Made by a program: the position numbers and the translations under genes
Shown here: piece by piece, positions 33,596-45,224 of the stretch
How the letters are laid out: the number at the start of each line of letters is the position of its first letter
Numbering within the stretch: the first letter of the stretch is position 1
The notes under the pieces: generated by a model
What the model was told of the DNA's origin: nothing
The model's input: only the letters and a program-made list of their open reading frames with translations
Database searches by the model: none
Origin: Sipunculus nudus
Lineage: Eukaryota; Annelida; Sipuncula; Golfingiida; Sipunculidae
Reading direction: 5' to 3'
Assembly (NCBI GenBank): GCA_026874595.1
Contig: CM049318.1
Location: 5,039,741-5,103,740 of the forward strand
DNA length: 64,000 nucleotides

Positions 33596-35186
33596 GTAAG
33601 TTCGCATCAGCCCGAAATGATAAAAGCACATGTATCAAGAAAGTAGTCATTTGCTTTTCTGTTATCTAATAGACATGGGGATTACAGGAACGAATTAATA
33701 TATTAATGGTTTCAGCCATATTTGGTTAGAATCAAGTAAAAAAATTCTAAACTGTTTAATATGAGAGATTTTTGGTCGTTGTTATCAACAATATTCATTT
33801 TCATATATATTTACATGAAACATTTATTACGATTAAATCAGATACGAGAACCATTTATATATTTTTTGTTAAAGATGAAATGATTGAAACGTTTGTTTAA
33901 AATGCGTCCAAAATCCTTTTCAAGATGTGGTACTGTGACTTTGGTCTTTGATGCTGATACATTAAAATAAATGAGATTGTTTCCCAATTCACAGGCTAGC
34001 AGTTTCTATAAGATGGTAGGTTTGAAGTAGAACGTATTCATGTTGCATTTCTGTTCTTTGATAGACTTGGGGGTTACAGTAACGAATAAATATATCAAGG
34101 GTTTTACCCATATCTGGTTAGGATCAAAATGTTATACATGTACCCCATTCGGAATCGCTGTCTCTAGGAGGATCAAGGGAGGTATTGGGATTGAACAGTA
34201 ATATCGGTTGGATGGAAAAAGTGGTGACAGGACAAGTATGAAGAAGTAGCTACACTGACTTTCATAATACAAAGAAATTCTAAAATGCTAAAATCGTCAG
34301 TTGTTGTCGTTTTGCGGCACCAGGCGAGACTAAGGGGATATTGGATAAAGCACAAACCAACCTGCTTTACAGGCCCTCCTCTGTAGAAGATTTAGAACTG
34401 AACTAAACCGATCAGAGGCCAACTCGGGAATGACTTGATCCCTTAGCATTCTTTGAGATATTGAAATCCAGCTTCGCCACTTATGAAAACAAGATATATG
34501 AAGGAGTAGTCTTTTAGGCCTTTACGGTGTCTATGACAGCAGATGGGATGCCGGATGACTTCCTCACACATCTACGTTTCGAGGACAGATCCTCTTTGAG
34601 TAATGCATAGCCGTAATCTCCTCACAGCCAGAATAGAGTGCCATTTTGATATTCCGCAGGATCTGAAAATCGCTGATGCTTGTGCAGTGTTGGTCATGAG
34701 GACACCTACCTACAAAAAGAGTGTAATGAAATTTAATTCACTGGAAAATGGAAACGAAACGTATCAAAGGCTCTTTATTAGTCTGCTTCCATTGGTACTG
34801 GAGAAAGTAGATACGGGCGAGTCTTTGTCCAGCTCTCTGTTAACGTTGGAATAGCAAAGTCGCACAGTCAGTGACCCCTATGACATATTGCAAGTGTGTC
34901 ACTTCTCCAGACTGTGCGCCTCCAGGTAACATGTTGAATAACCACCAAATTCAAGCAAACAAAAGTCTTCTGTGTACAGAAAGACTACAACAACGATTGC
35001 GCAGTGTTTTATAAAAGATAGGTTTAATCCAAAGACGTGAAAGGTCTGGATGTATTAGAAGAGCGAACGGACATCTAGGGGTTTGAAATCATATGTATTT
35101 GTACTATACTTCTTTGAACTAATGTGATTATTATTATGTACCTATATTGTCCAGGATATTGCTTATCTTATTGTTTATATTATCAG
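33596..35186 (+). other. Receptor intron, no feature seen
   Basis: GT-AG intron of 1.6 kb. The frame at 34603-34854 has no recognisable domain and sits in decayed sequence, so it is not called. Confidence 0.6.
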
Positions 35187-35231
35187 CATGAGCGGAACCA
35201 GTACATGCAGCTTGATACCTGGATCAATATT
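35187..35231 (+). CDS. Nicotinic-type receptor subunit, second recognised exon
   Basis: A 45-bp exon encoding HERNQYMQLDTWINI. This length and content match the classic 45-bp second exon of nicotinic receptors (DEKNQ...W-L pattern). The acceptor is TTATCAG and the donor GTGAGT, with phase 0 on both sides. The first-exon residues HLQQV join directly to HERNQ as the family predicts. Confidence 0.9.
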
Positions 35232-35711
35232 GTGAGTACCATGCCACGCCACAGTGGTAGTAAAGAATATCTTGCATTATTCTGTAAAACTGTTAATATA
35301 ATTAACAGAATGTGATATGTGTTTGAAAAAGTATTGTTTTCCTAACAAAGTCTTTCACTGTCATACCAAAAAACACTTCTGGTTTCTTCAATTTTCTGCT
35401 CAAAATTTGTGGTGGAATGATAACGTGATCAAAACATAAGTGTATTTAACCAAAGTGCCTGGCAATAATATCGATAAACCCTCGAAAAAGAACGCACTGG
35501 TTTCATAACTATACATGGCTAAAGAATACAGGCTTTCCAGCCATAAGGCAGCAAACGCCTACCCTGAGTAGGGACCGACCATGAATTATCTCACCGCTCC
35601 TCCGCTCATAATCGAATTTACAATTTAGCATTGTGTCCTGTAGTCTACAATACCACAGAAGCATGTACACGCCCTGAATATGATGACAGATGACTATATA
35701 TTCATCTGTAG

Positions 35712-35821
35712 ATATGGACAGATGAATTCTTGACCTGGAACAGCAGTCATTACGACGGTGTGGACGAATTCTATGTATCTGCGGACCAGATTTGGACTCC
35801 TGATATCGTACTGTATAATAA
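35712..35821 (+). CDS. Nicotinic-type receptor subunit, loop A exon
   Basis: Encodes IWTDEFLTWNSSHYDGVDEF then YVSADQIWTPDIVLYN. It contains the conserved W-x-D-x-x-L-x-W-N motif, an N-linked glycosylation sequon (NSS) and ligand-binding loop A (WTPDIVLYN). The acceptor is CTGTAG (to 35711) and the donor GTGAGT (from 35822). The exon ends in phase 2 after AA, and with the T that opens the next exon gives Asn, restoring LYN-NAD as in other subunits. Confidence 0.93.
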
Positions 35822-36261
35822 GTGAGTACTTTCTCAGGTTAAAAAATATTCAGGATCTTTAATAACTCATAAATCGTTCTATACAGCAGATATTTTAAAT
35901 GCTCTAAGTTGAAATCATCTGATGAGGATTTTAGAAAATAAGTATGTCTTCACACCAGCCGAGTAATTAGTGCAAAGATATAAAACAAATTACAGATTTT
36001 TTTTCTGATTTCATATGCTTGTTTCGTTTATATTTTATACCAGGAACATCTGTTAGAAGCCTGACGCCTGTGTTTCGTGGCTATAATTGAAAAAAGTTTC
36101 AAAATGATAAACAGGTTTCTGATTTCCAATGGTTCTTCCGTTTACATGTTATTCTAGTAGCATCCGTTACTCACCTGTGTCCCAAAATATTTGCAGGATC
36201 TTCTGGAGTTAACTGAATCTAAGACACTTAAGACATTTCATGCAAAAACATTGTCTTCCAG

Positions 36262-36806
36262 TGCTGATATAGACCACACCGGCAGAAGAATGTACCCTCT
36301 AATGGAAGCTCGTGTCTACAGTTCCGGGCTGATCTGGAGATCTACTCCTGTCGTCATGAAAGCTGCATGCAAGATAGATGTAACTCTCTACCCGTTTGAC
36401 ACACAACGCTGCAATATCTCTTTCGGCGCTTGGAATAGGAATGGCTGGACAATGAACGTCAGTAAATACAGTGATTCTGCGCTTCTTGGCAAATACGTTC
36501 CCAACAGTGAATGGGAGTTGGTGGGCATGCCCTGTCACAGACACGTGGAGTACTACCCGCCGTCTGCAGCACCCTGGCCTATGGTTATATTTGAGTTAGT
36601 TATACGCCGCAAGCCGCTGTTTTATATATACAACTTTGTGGCTCCCTGTCTTCTGCTGATTGCAGTTGGAATGTGGACATTCATATTACCTCCCGAGAGC
36701 GGCGAGAAAGTTTCTCTTTCCACGACAGTTTTGCTTGCAATGATGGTTTTCTTAATGGTAATAATGGAAAACATACCTGCCAATTCGGATGTTATACCAC
36801 TTGTAG
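36262..36806 (+). CDS. Nicotinic-type receptor subunit, Cys-loop to TM2-TM3 exon
   Basis: Begins at acceptor TTGTCTTCCAG and reads NADIDHTGRRMYPLMEARVY onward. An open frame extends upstream from 36191, but phase and homology place the true start here. The Cys-loop CKIDVTLYPFDTQRC has the canonical 13 residues between cysteines. Loop B is FGAWNRNGW. Loop C, YYPPSAAPWP, lacks the paired cysteines of alpha subunits. TM1 is YIYNFVAPCLLLIAVGMWTF. TM2 follows GEK and has the 9' leucine and a 20' glutamate (GEKVSLSTTVLLAMMVFLMV), as in cation channels. The exon ends at donor GTACGT in phase 1. Role: subunit of a pentameric, cation-selective ligand-gated channel, probably non-alpha. Confidence 0.95.
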
Positions 36807-37285
36807 GTACGTGAAGAGCTAAGTTTATTTTTTAACTCTGGTTTTAGTTTGATTATTAATTTTATGAACATTGAGCTTTTGTAATGTATTATGTACCCAT
36901 CTTCATTTCTCGTTTTATGATTATTCATAATAGTACAAGACTTTGAGGTAATATTTAAAATATATATGTATATATAACAAAACGACATGTCATATGAAAA
37001 AGGAGTACTTAAATTTTCTCAAACTCGAGCTACCTCTGCTAGAAATCAGTTGATGCATATCTTGTTCAAAATATCGATATAACTCAGCATCCGAAAGCGT
37101 CTGTATCTTTTCCTGTGCATTTCCTAACACCTCTTTCAGCTAAATTTAAGGGGAGGGCATTTTGGATCTTGGCCCGTGTTTTTAATACCTCCCTCCACAA
37201 AGTTTATTGGAGGTACTATACGTTTCTTTAAAATATATTTTCTGAAGTGACCATCAATATTTTGAATTTCTAATATCCCCTTTAG
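36807..37285 (+). other. Receptor intron
   Basis: GT-AG intron of 479 bp between the TM2 and TM3 exons. No feature seen. Confidence 0.8.
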
Positions 37286-37473
37286 GTCAATTTATTGGAG
37301 GGACCATCTGTATCTTAGCTCTAGCTACCATCTGGTCCGTCCTCATCCTGAACGTTCATCACAGCGGAGAACTGGACAGGAGACCCAGCAAGTGGCTCCG
37401 GAAAGTTGCCCTGCCTTACCTAGCGAGAGTCGTCTGCCTGCGTCACGTGGCAAAGCAACATTCCTGCCAAATG
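37286..37473 (+). CDS. Nicotinic-type receptor subunit, TM3 exon
   Basis: Encodes GQFIGGTICILALATIWSVL then ILNVHHSGELDRRPSKWLRK and ALPYLARVVCLRHVAKQHSCQM. This is TM3 followed by the start of the cytoplasmic loop with its usual NVHH-type and W-x-R-K segments. The acceptor is CCCTTTAG (to 37285) and the donor GTAGGT (from 37474). It enters in phase 1 and leaves in phase 0. Confidence 0.93.
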
Positions 37474-40307
37474 GTAGGTGCACGAGTGTACATGAAGTAC
37501 TTTTACACCAAAAACAAACATTTTAGTAAATTAAACGTTTTCGTGTTATCAAGTGTACTTATAAGTTTTAGCAAAGCATGTGCATTGGCCTTGAGCTAAG
37601 CAAAAGATTTACTTTGAGAACCATTTTAACTCCTCTTGAGAATATAATCCGTCATGTAAGAATGATATAAAGATTACACCACGAACGACAGCAAAGAACA
37701 CGTCTTGCTGCAAATCCAGCTTAGAAAATAACTTCAACCAAGGTAGTTGACGTATAAACACACCTGACCCCCATGAAAGCAAACAGAAAATTAAAGGAAA
37801 CAGTTTAAATTAGTTATGTTTATTTATTAGTGCTTTGACAGAAATGTAGTAGGCTTAATTGTTCACATGTTTTCGGAGCTTTGAAAATGAGTAATTTATT
37901 GAACGTTAAATGTTAAAGTATAGGATCTTGATGCAGTTGTTAGAATTTTTGTAATTTAAAACCTTTAAATACTGAAAAACAAATCCACCCCTAACCTCCT
38001 CTGTAAAACGGTAGCAATACACATTACGTAGACGACATAGTAACTTCTACATCAAACAATTTTTTTTTATCTTCTAAACTTCCCTTCATCCAGGGAAATG
38101 GATTTATGTATATTAAGACCTATGGTCAGATGAATGCATTTGGATTGCTTGAGCCTGACTGCCATTTGCTATCTAATAGCTTGTGGGAGCATCTTCTTTA
38201 TATTTTATCAATACATCAGTTATTGTGTTTTTTTTTACCAGAGCTCGCCACTCTTTGGAGCGTTATTATTATACCTTGCATATCAAGCAGAGGACATCTA
38301 ACTCAGTGCGCCATCTTTTGTAGTTCGGTGGCACATCTGCGGGGCCCATCTTCTGTGTTAAGGAAGCCCTACTCTATGAGAAATTACCAAAGTCTATTCC
38401 CATGGAAGCATTTCCATCTGGTTGTTTAAGGTTTGTGGTCATGCATATATTAGTTTGCTACTCTTTCTTTTCACAAGTCCAGTCTGACTTTTTTGGCTGC
38501 AACGCTTGGTTTCCCATTTTGACAAAGCTTGGCCGGGACTTCAGCAAACTCTTGGCAGATTCATTGCCTTTGTGCCTGTTTTGTTTCCCTGTTAATAACA
38601 TTATCTACTGTTGATCCTTAAGCAGATATCAAGTAGAGAGTTAATGTATATACTGATAAGTCGTAGGATTGTACGGGGCTGAGTCGATATCCTTTGCATG
38701 GAGAGATCCTTTCCCTTACTGGGCATGCAAACTCTGCAGTTGGGTTGCACATGGCGTAGTCAGATTATCTCAGGTTGTCCGAGGAAGCACCCTATATTGT
38801 TCAAATAGGTTTGCTGGTGATGTTATTTCTTGAATAAGCTAAGACTTGAAGCAATCTTGACATGAATCAGAATAGATCGAGTATGACACCTAGATATAAT
38901 ATTTGGTGCAATTCATGTTGCGATTTGCGATTACTTTGAAGGAAGTTACTCACGGGCATCCATTACGGATTTGCACAAAAGTGGTTTCGCTATTATACTT
39001 TGGAAGTTTCAGGTCAACAGTAATGATGTCACTGCACTAGTGACTATTCAAAATAATCTCCATAGATGATGCGTCCGGTGCTCTCAGTTCCTAGTTTTTC
39101 ATTTGTGTATATGTGTTTGAGCCATCATAATTCTCTGTGAAATACATTCTTTCGTTTTCCCCATTCCCCATTTCCCCATTTCCCCATTCCCCATTCTTAC
39201 CGCCAATAAGCATCTGATCTCTACCATGCATGCAGTCAGTATTGTATGTCTTTGGTGAGCCCAGAGACATTTTGAAGAAGACAAATGTGGCTGTGTCATG
39301 GACCATGTCATAAGAACAGCACCATTGGCTCACCTTCCTCGAACCCATCTTTAGTATGTTTGATGAAGCCGAGTAATTGGCTAATGCTAGGCGTATCCGA
39401 CCTCATCTTTGACATATCAGATAACTCTATCAATTTCTGCCAGGTCTCGCAAAATTCCTGAAATGTACATCACCTCAATTCTGACCGAGCTTATTTTATT
39501 GTAAACATGGCGATATAATTTTTATAAATTTCTTAGCACCACTTCGTCAGGCAAGGGATATAGCTGAGCCACCTAGTTGGATTACATCCTCTCGCTGTCT
39601 TATTCACAGTGTCTGCCAAGTATCCATAATACTTTGCGGGCCGGGCAATACTTTTAGTTTCTGTTCCTGCCGCTTGTAGAACCCGTCCAGTATGTACCTT
39701 TATACCTGAACCCATTCTGGGAATGAAAGATGGTTTATCTAAAAGGGCATTGATTTAGATCCGAATAGGTTAAATGTGGCTTGGTAGGATGGTCCCATAC
39801 TTGACACGGACTTGCGATGTTACCAATGACAGTGACTAGTTTCTGCGCAATACCCATGCTTCATTGAGCAACGTAAAAGGAAAATGGTAGCCTATAATAA
39901 TTCTATATAGATTTGTGTCCATCATTTCCTCCATTATATGTTTATTAGTTTCCGTGAGTCCCGCTGATGTATTGGCTATTTATATCCCAACTGGTGATCA
40001 GAAGCCCCAGAATGGACATACTTGATATCATTCTATTATTTCTTGTCGAGAGGCACGTTGATTTCTAAAGCTGGTCGAGGTAGCTTTTGCTTTGCATACT
40101 TGTGGAAGTTTCTACCTTAATCGTTCCATTCCTCTTAGCCCGATATTTCAATAATGTTCATCAGTTTAGATCGTTATTATGTATTTCCGTTCCCTGTGTT
40201 TTAATGCTATATTGCAGTTTGGTCAAGTATGCCCCTTAACACTCCTAGATTTTTGTCTAGCAGATTTGAATTATTGTTTAGTAATTAAAATCTTTTATCC
40301 GTTTCAG
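37474..40307 (+). other. 2.8-kb receptor intron with decayed, unidentified sequence
   Basis: Contains several mid-length but lesion-rich frames on both strands (for example 38106-38429, 39091-39348 and 39533-39715 minus) and a CCCCATTT-type short tandem at about 39160-39197. Composition suggests old transposon remains, but I could not identify a family. Confidence 0.5.
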
Positions 40308-40571
40308 ACGGTTTATTTGCAGGAACTCCAAACCGAAAAGGGGGAGAAGCTGGATGAAGGAGAATTGAAGAATGAGTTACAAAGCAATGGCAATCTACCA
40401 AGTGACCCTGAATATGAGAAGTGTGTAAGGCACCCAGAGGAAGTAACTAAGAAAGAATGGAGAATCGTCGCCCGAGTGTTGAATAGGACTTTCCTGATGT
40501 TGCAAGTCATATTTACCGTAATGATGGTAGCTGTCCTTAGCGGCGAGCTGATGGTTTCCGGGGCCATATGA
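40308..40571 (+). CDS. Nicotinic-type receptor subunit, last exon with TM4
   Basis: Encodes the rest of a short cytoplasmic loop (TVYLQELQTEKGEKLDEG ...), the amphipathic pre-TM4 helix (KEWRIVARVLNRTFLML) and TM4 (QVIFTVMMVAVLSGELMVSG), ending AI and stop. The acceptor is CCGTTTCAG (to 40307); a second AG at 40321-40322 would shorten it by five codons in the same phase. With the five exons upstream this gives about 449 residues, normal for the family, plus a missing first exon. An ATTAAA near 40863 could be the poly(A) signal. The decayed copy at 27.6-28.5 kb retains a version of this exon. Confidence 0.92.
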   Translation, partial: TVYLQELQTEKGEKLDEGELKNELQSNGNLPSDPEYEKCVRHPEEVTKKEWRIVARVLNRTFLMLQVIFTVMMVAVLSGELMVSGAI

Positions 40572-42279
40572 AAATATAACTATTAATCTGTGGGAATAAG
40601 GCTGAACAGTAATACCATGGCCCCTTCGTATGTATCTATATCATCTGAAAATATGTATATCATATGCGTATTATCATGTTACAGTTATTGCGAGTATGTA
40701 TTAGGTTCTTTTTCTTTATGCAAATTCTGGTGTTGACAAATCAGAGTAAAACATATGTATTGAATGTAGAATTCTCCATTATCATATTGCTTTTTATTTA
40801 CGGTGAAAGAAACCATGTGTCGTTAATGGCTAACACTGTGATCTCGATGTGTGATTTGGCTAATTAAAGTTTTGATCAAGGCAGCAGTATCGGAAATATA
40901 ATTATATAAATTTTAGTGTTTTCATATTATAAACCAGTTGAAGTTAAATAATGATCACAGAGATAGAAATGAAACGGACACCTGTAGCCCTAGGTGTGTA
41001 GAATGACAAATTTAGTTTGAAGTAAATGGAAATCAGAGACAAAAACGGCAATTTAAAGGCAGCAATAACACAGCCTTGACCTCTGCTCTTTTGCTCTCCA
41101 TATGAAGTCGTGAACTACACTTCCTTTTTTACTGAGAAGCGTATGTGTGTGAGTGACCGGTACAAGTGCGCACCCATGCGTATATTCTAATACAGCGGGA
41201 CAGTAGTTGTAGACGTTATTCTTGAATAATAGTGTGCACCAAGTAAGCAGTTTAGCGTCTCGATCGTACACAACGTATGCATGTTTTAGGAACGTCCCTC
41301 GCGTTCAAATACCACGGACATTTGACTGAGTTGTATAAAATATACAAATTTACACAATTAGAACTTCACTTTATTACTTATTATTATAAACGTCAGATTA
41401 GGTGGTTTCAAGGCCTGAATAGCAAATTACGTGGCTCCATTGCTTAACCAAGCACTAACATTATTATTATTTATATTTTTAAGCAAAATATATTTAAAGA
41501 TTATTCTAAGAATGACTTCTTTTATATAGCCGACATGCAAGACCTGATGTTACTGGGACCAAAGAAGCAAGGCTCATCTGAAATAATATTGTGCAAAACA
41601 CACACTCACGTAAACACACAAATAAATATATATGAGCCATACATACGCCGGAGCTTCAAAAAAATAATTTAAATATATATTCCACTGTTTAGGGCTCTGG
41701 CGTATGATATATCTCTAAAAATGGTATTGCAAAACTTAAACTAACATCTCCCAGCGATGACGTGAAGAAACTCCATTCATGGTGTGTGCCTTTGCCAGAG
41801 GGAGCTACAGATTACATAAAAAAGTAATTTGTATATTTTGGTGAACAGATAATTCGGAGAAAAAAAATATTAAAGTATTAGAATTCTAACATATGCGGTA
41901 GCTATTCTTTATGAAATACTTTGTGAAACAACAATGGATATTGGTGGTGCTTTTAATTCATTAATAATGCTTTGAAAGCTGTTAACCGATAATTTTATTT
42001 TTCAATTTACCCTTGTAACCCATTTGTATAAATCTTGAAAGAGGACTATATTCAGTGTAAAATTACCACCGTTTTCAGATTAGATAGTGCTTCTCTTCGT
42101 TTCAAAATATATCCACTGTACCATAAATCTTTAACAACTTATTAATAAGTAGTTACCGAAAGTCTATGAAAGATCTTTGAATTATTGTTGATGACTTATT
42201 GCTAAGCTATCTATAAGAATTCATGAAGCATTACCTTCCGACTAAACAATGATTTTCAAACGAAGAAAAACAATACCTA
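40572..42279. other. Intergenic DNA, no gene seen
   Basis: 3' flank of the receptor gene followed by AT-rich sequence. No domain, RNA or transposon terminus recognised. Confidence 0.45.
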
Positions 42280-43848
42280 ATCGGAAATTGGTGGCAATAT
42301 TACACTGAATATGGCTCTCCTTTAAGATTTATACACATGGGTTACACCTAATGTATTTTTGGGGGAGTCATTTAGTTCAGTTATGTTTTGATTGACGTAA
42401 AAGACTGCAGCTTATACGCATGCACTCCGATAATTCACAATAGATCCTTGTGTTATATGGGAAACCAGCCTTTCAGATAACATCTTTCCTAATGGACCTT
42501 ATTTCATAAATTTTGCTTGATCTAATTCGCGTAGGCTCAAATATCGTGATCATAATATCAGCACTACCAGGAACAAATATTGAACGCTCTTGTTTACTTG
42601 ACCTTGATAGTGTGGAAGGATGTTTTATGTGTGTGTGTGTGTGTGTGTATTTGTGCATGCGCTATATGGTATATATATTGTTCTTAACGAAAATAATCAG
42701 TTAAACATTAACACGTTTTTCATGCTATCACAATCGTTAGACCTTTTAACGGACGATTGATGTAGTTATGTAATTAGCATCGACGCACTGAGTAATGGTC
42801 ATGTGGGAATATAACGGATTAGGATTATGCCTGCAGTTTGAAATGAGTCTTTGTGTCTTAAGGAAAGGTATTATTTGAAAATATATATTTGTGTGTGTGC
42901 TATATGTTACAGAGGTTGCGTGGAATCAGGTGAACAAGAACTGCACGTACTTTCTGAAACTTTCAGGAAATACGTGTATATTTATGTGTATACTCCTTTT
43001 AGAATATTTGGTGTTTAAAAGCGTAATTTACATATATGAATTATATCAACAAAAATTTGCTTAGAATATCCTGAAAGACACTATTTACCATAACCTCATG
43101 TTTTCAGACCAAGAAAGGTTAGTCATGGATTATCTCCAGTAACATGCGAAGCATAATGTAGTGAGCCACCACTGTTTCCTGCCTCCTCGTATTACTGCCA
43201 TTGATAGATGTACAAGTGATAAATAATGATTGCGTATTCCTGACAACCGGAGACGGAAACTGTTTATATTGTTTCGTTAAACAATCGTGATTGCGAAATT
43301 AATTTACACATTTGATATTTTACTCTCTGTCCATTTATATGAATGTTTTATTGATAGACTGTAACCGCATTTTCTAAATTGAATTTAGGAAAATTCAGGT
43401 ATATAAATGGTATATATTAGTAAGGTATTTAATAACTTTTGATCCCCCCTCCGGAAAAACTTTGGATCCGCCCTTTAACATGTTTGAGAAATTCAACACT
43501 GTGGCTTATGGGATATATGGGATATAGTGTGGGATATATTGGCTAGCTCGGTTAAATTTCAAATCGTTATCTAAACTGATTATCACAGTAACACGCCTTG
43601 CTTAAACAATAACGTCCCTGTATACGCCTTCAGCATGGGTGGTTTTATGATCACGAGATAAGTGCTCTTTTCTTATCACTAATTAATCTACTGTGTATTG
43701 GGTTGGTCTTCCTACATCTAATGAAACATAGTAATCGTAGTCAGCCGCCTCTCTTAATTGATAGAAAATGGTAAGCGTCTGGGGCAGTGAGTCAGTCTTT
43801 GCACTTTCTTTGGTAACTGATGAATTAGCACGTACTTGGCAGCTTAGG

Positions 43849-43850
<2 letters not shown>
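42280..43850 (+). repeat. Segmental duplication, copy A
   Basis: Matches 50360-51965 in the same orientation over most of its length. Shared blocks include TTTTGATTGACGTAAAAGAC, TCGCGTAGGCTCAAAT-type, CATCGCAATCGTTAGACC-like, CTTTCAGGAAATACGTGTAT-like, and GGATATATTGGCTAGCTCGG. No gene lies inside. The two copies are about 8.1 kb apart. Confidence 0.8.

Positions 43851-43852
<2 letters not shown>

Positions 43853-43900
<48 letters not shown>
43853..43900. repeat. (AT)n microsatellite
   Basis: About 24 AT units, left of the perfect hairpin. Confidence 0.95.
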
Positions 43901-43903
<3 letters not shown>

Positions 43904-43931
43904 TGGTATAGCCGTGTTAGTCTGTGGTGGA

Positions 43932-44039
43932 AGCGAAGGTAAAGATAAAGAGTGACGCCTTTTAGATAGACTAACTTGTTTGTGTTTTAATAAACAAGTT
44001 AGTCTATCTAAAAGGCGTCACTCTTTATCTTTACCTTCG

Positions 44040-44041
<2 letters not shown>
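43932..44041. repeat. Perfect 50-bp inverted repeat with 10-bp loop
   Basis: The arm AGCGAAGGTAAAGATAAAGA ... CTAACTTGTTT (43932-43981) is the exact reverse complement of 43992-44041, with loop GTGTTTTAAT. It lies between two (AT)n tracts. The adjoining GCCGTGTTAGTCTGTGG shares GTTAGTCT with the arm. The stem has no mismatch, so it is either very recent, selected, or an artefact of assembly or cloning. Confidence 0.9.

Positions 44042-44097
<56 letters not shown>
44042..44097. repeat. (AT)n microsatellite
   Basis: About 28 AT units, right of the perfect hairpin. Confidence 0.95.
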
Positions 44098-44100
<3 letters not shown>

Positions 44101-44109
44101 GAGTGAGTT

Positions 44110-44360
44110 AAACATAAACAAATGATCGGGACAAGAGACAGCAGTATCTAGCACTGCCTTACGTAAATAGTAAGTTTATTCAACTGGTTAGCTCAAACAG
44201 GCTGACGACTAAGTAAGTAAACGACTTTCTCATTATATTTGGAAACCCTGTTTTGATACTAATTTACATTTCCTGGTATAAAAACGGCACGAGATCCAGC
44301 GAAAATTCGTATTTCCGGTAAGTTTAGGCAAACCGTCCTTCAAAGGAGGAATGCCATGTA
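44110..44360 (+). repeat. Segmental duplication, GPCR 5' flank, copy A
   Basis: Matches 54310-54500. Shared blocks are TTATTCAACTGGTTAGCTCA-like, GACGACTAAGTAAGT-like and CCGTCCTTCAAAGGA. It contains GGTATAAAAACGG near 44275, a TATA-box-like sequence about 85 bp before the start codon of the GPCR pseudogene. Confidence 0.65.
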
Positions 44361-44364
44361 TGCC

Positions 44365-45224
44365 ATGGCGAACGAAAGCTAAAACATCACGAAACCACTA
44401 GAAATTGAGGATCATGAGGAATATAACTTTGATCATGAGGAATATGACGTCGAATATGTAATTTTCGTGATCGGGACAAGAGACAGCAGCTATAGCTGCT
44501 ATCGTTTGATGGAAAACATCGTAGCCCTGGTTGTGTTAGCAGTCAAAAGCAACGCCGTCATTTGAAAGTGTCGAGGATTCACAGTTTCTTTGGCCATCGC
44601 CGACGCTCTGTGAGACTCTGTTTTATCGTACAGTTTATGGTACTACAATTAAATGATGAAGCAGGCAAGATCCTGTATGTCATCTCTGCTATAAAGAAAA
44701 CATTTTCTACGACTGAATTGTGGTCCTTGTTTCGTCTCGTGCTGGACTGTTACTTAAACGACAGCCTAAGTAAAGCGGCACCATGGATCTGTGTTTTGGC
44801 AAGGAGCGTGTCAGTTAGGATAAACTCTACCATGATTTTCACAGATAATGAGTCATTCCCAATTGTACTTTCATGTATCACCCATCTGCCACCCTGCTTT
44901 GGTAAAATAGTCTTGTATTTTAAGATACACTGTATCGCTTTAAAAGAGAAACGGCGAAGGATTCGTGCTCGGTTGGAACCCGATTCTTGGATCACTCAGT
45001 TGCGTAAAGCTACACGATTCATATTCTTATTCGGCGTTGTATGTTTAATTTATACTTTTGGCGTCTTGCCATATGTGATATTGCAAATTGTGTTCTTCCT
45101 TTGCTGTGGATTACATTGCATAATTGAAGATAATTATGATATCATTATTTCTGGATCGATTTTAGCCTTCTTGATTATCGCATCCTTAGTTCTGAATCCA
45201 TTAATACATACGTTCAGGATCTAA
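44365..45224 (+). pseudogene. Family A GPCR pseudogene
   Basis: A broken paralogue of the GPCR at 59127-60017. It aligns from the ATG at 44365 to the stop at 45222-45224. The sixth codon is TAA, the codon for a conserved Gly in the TM1-TM2 loop is TGA, single-base deletions shift the frame in TM1 and TM2, and about 20 bp is lost after the DRY-like region (LVLDCYLND). A long frame survives from TM2 onward (44562-45224), including TM4 to TM7, and ends NPLIHTFRI. The shared absence of a cytoplasmic tail shows that the short C-terminus is ancestral. Confidence 0.9.

Noticed and set aside
36191-36261. N-terminal extension of the long receptor frame (QDLLELTESK...)
   Set aside because: The preceding exon ends in phase 2 and this start would give a stop after five codons. 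The acceptor at 36261 restores the phase and the conserved LYN-NAD junction.
39091-39715. Overlapping minus-strand frames in the receptor intron as a retroelement gene
   Set aside because: No protease, RT or zinc-knuckle motif could be found, so only decayed unidentified sequence is claimed.
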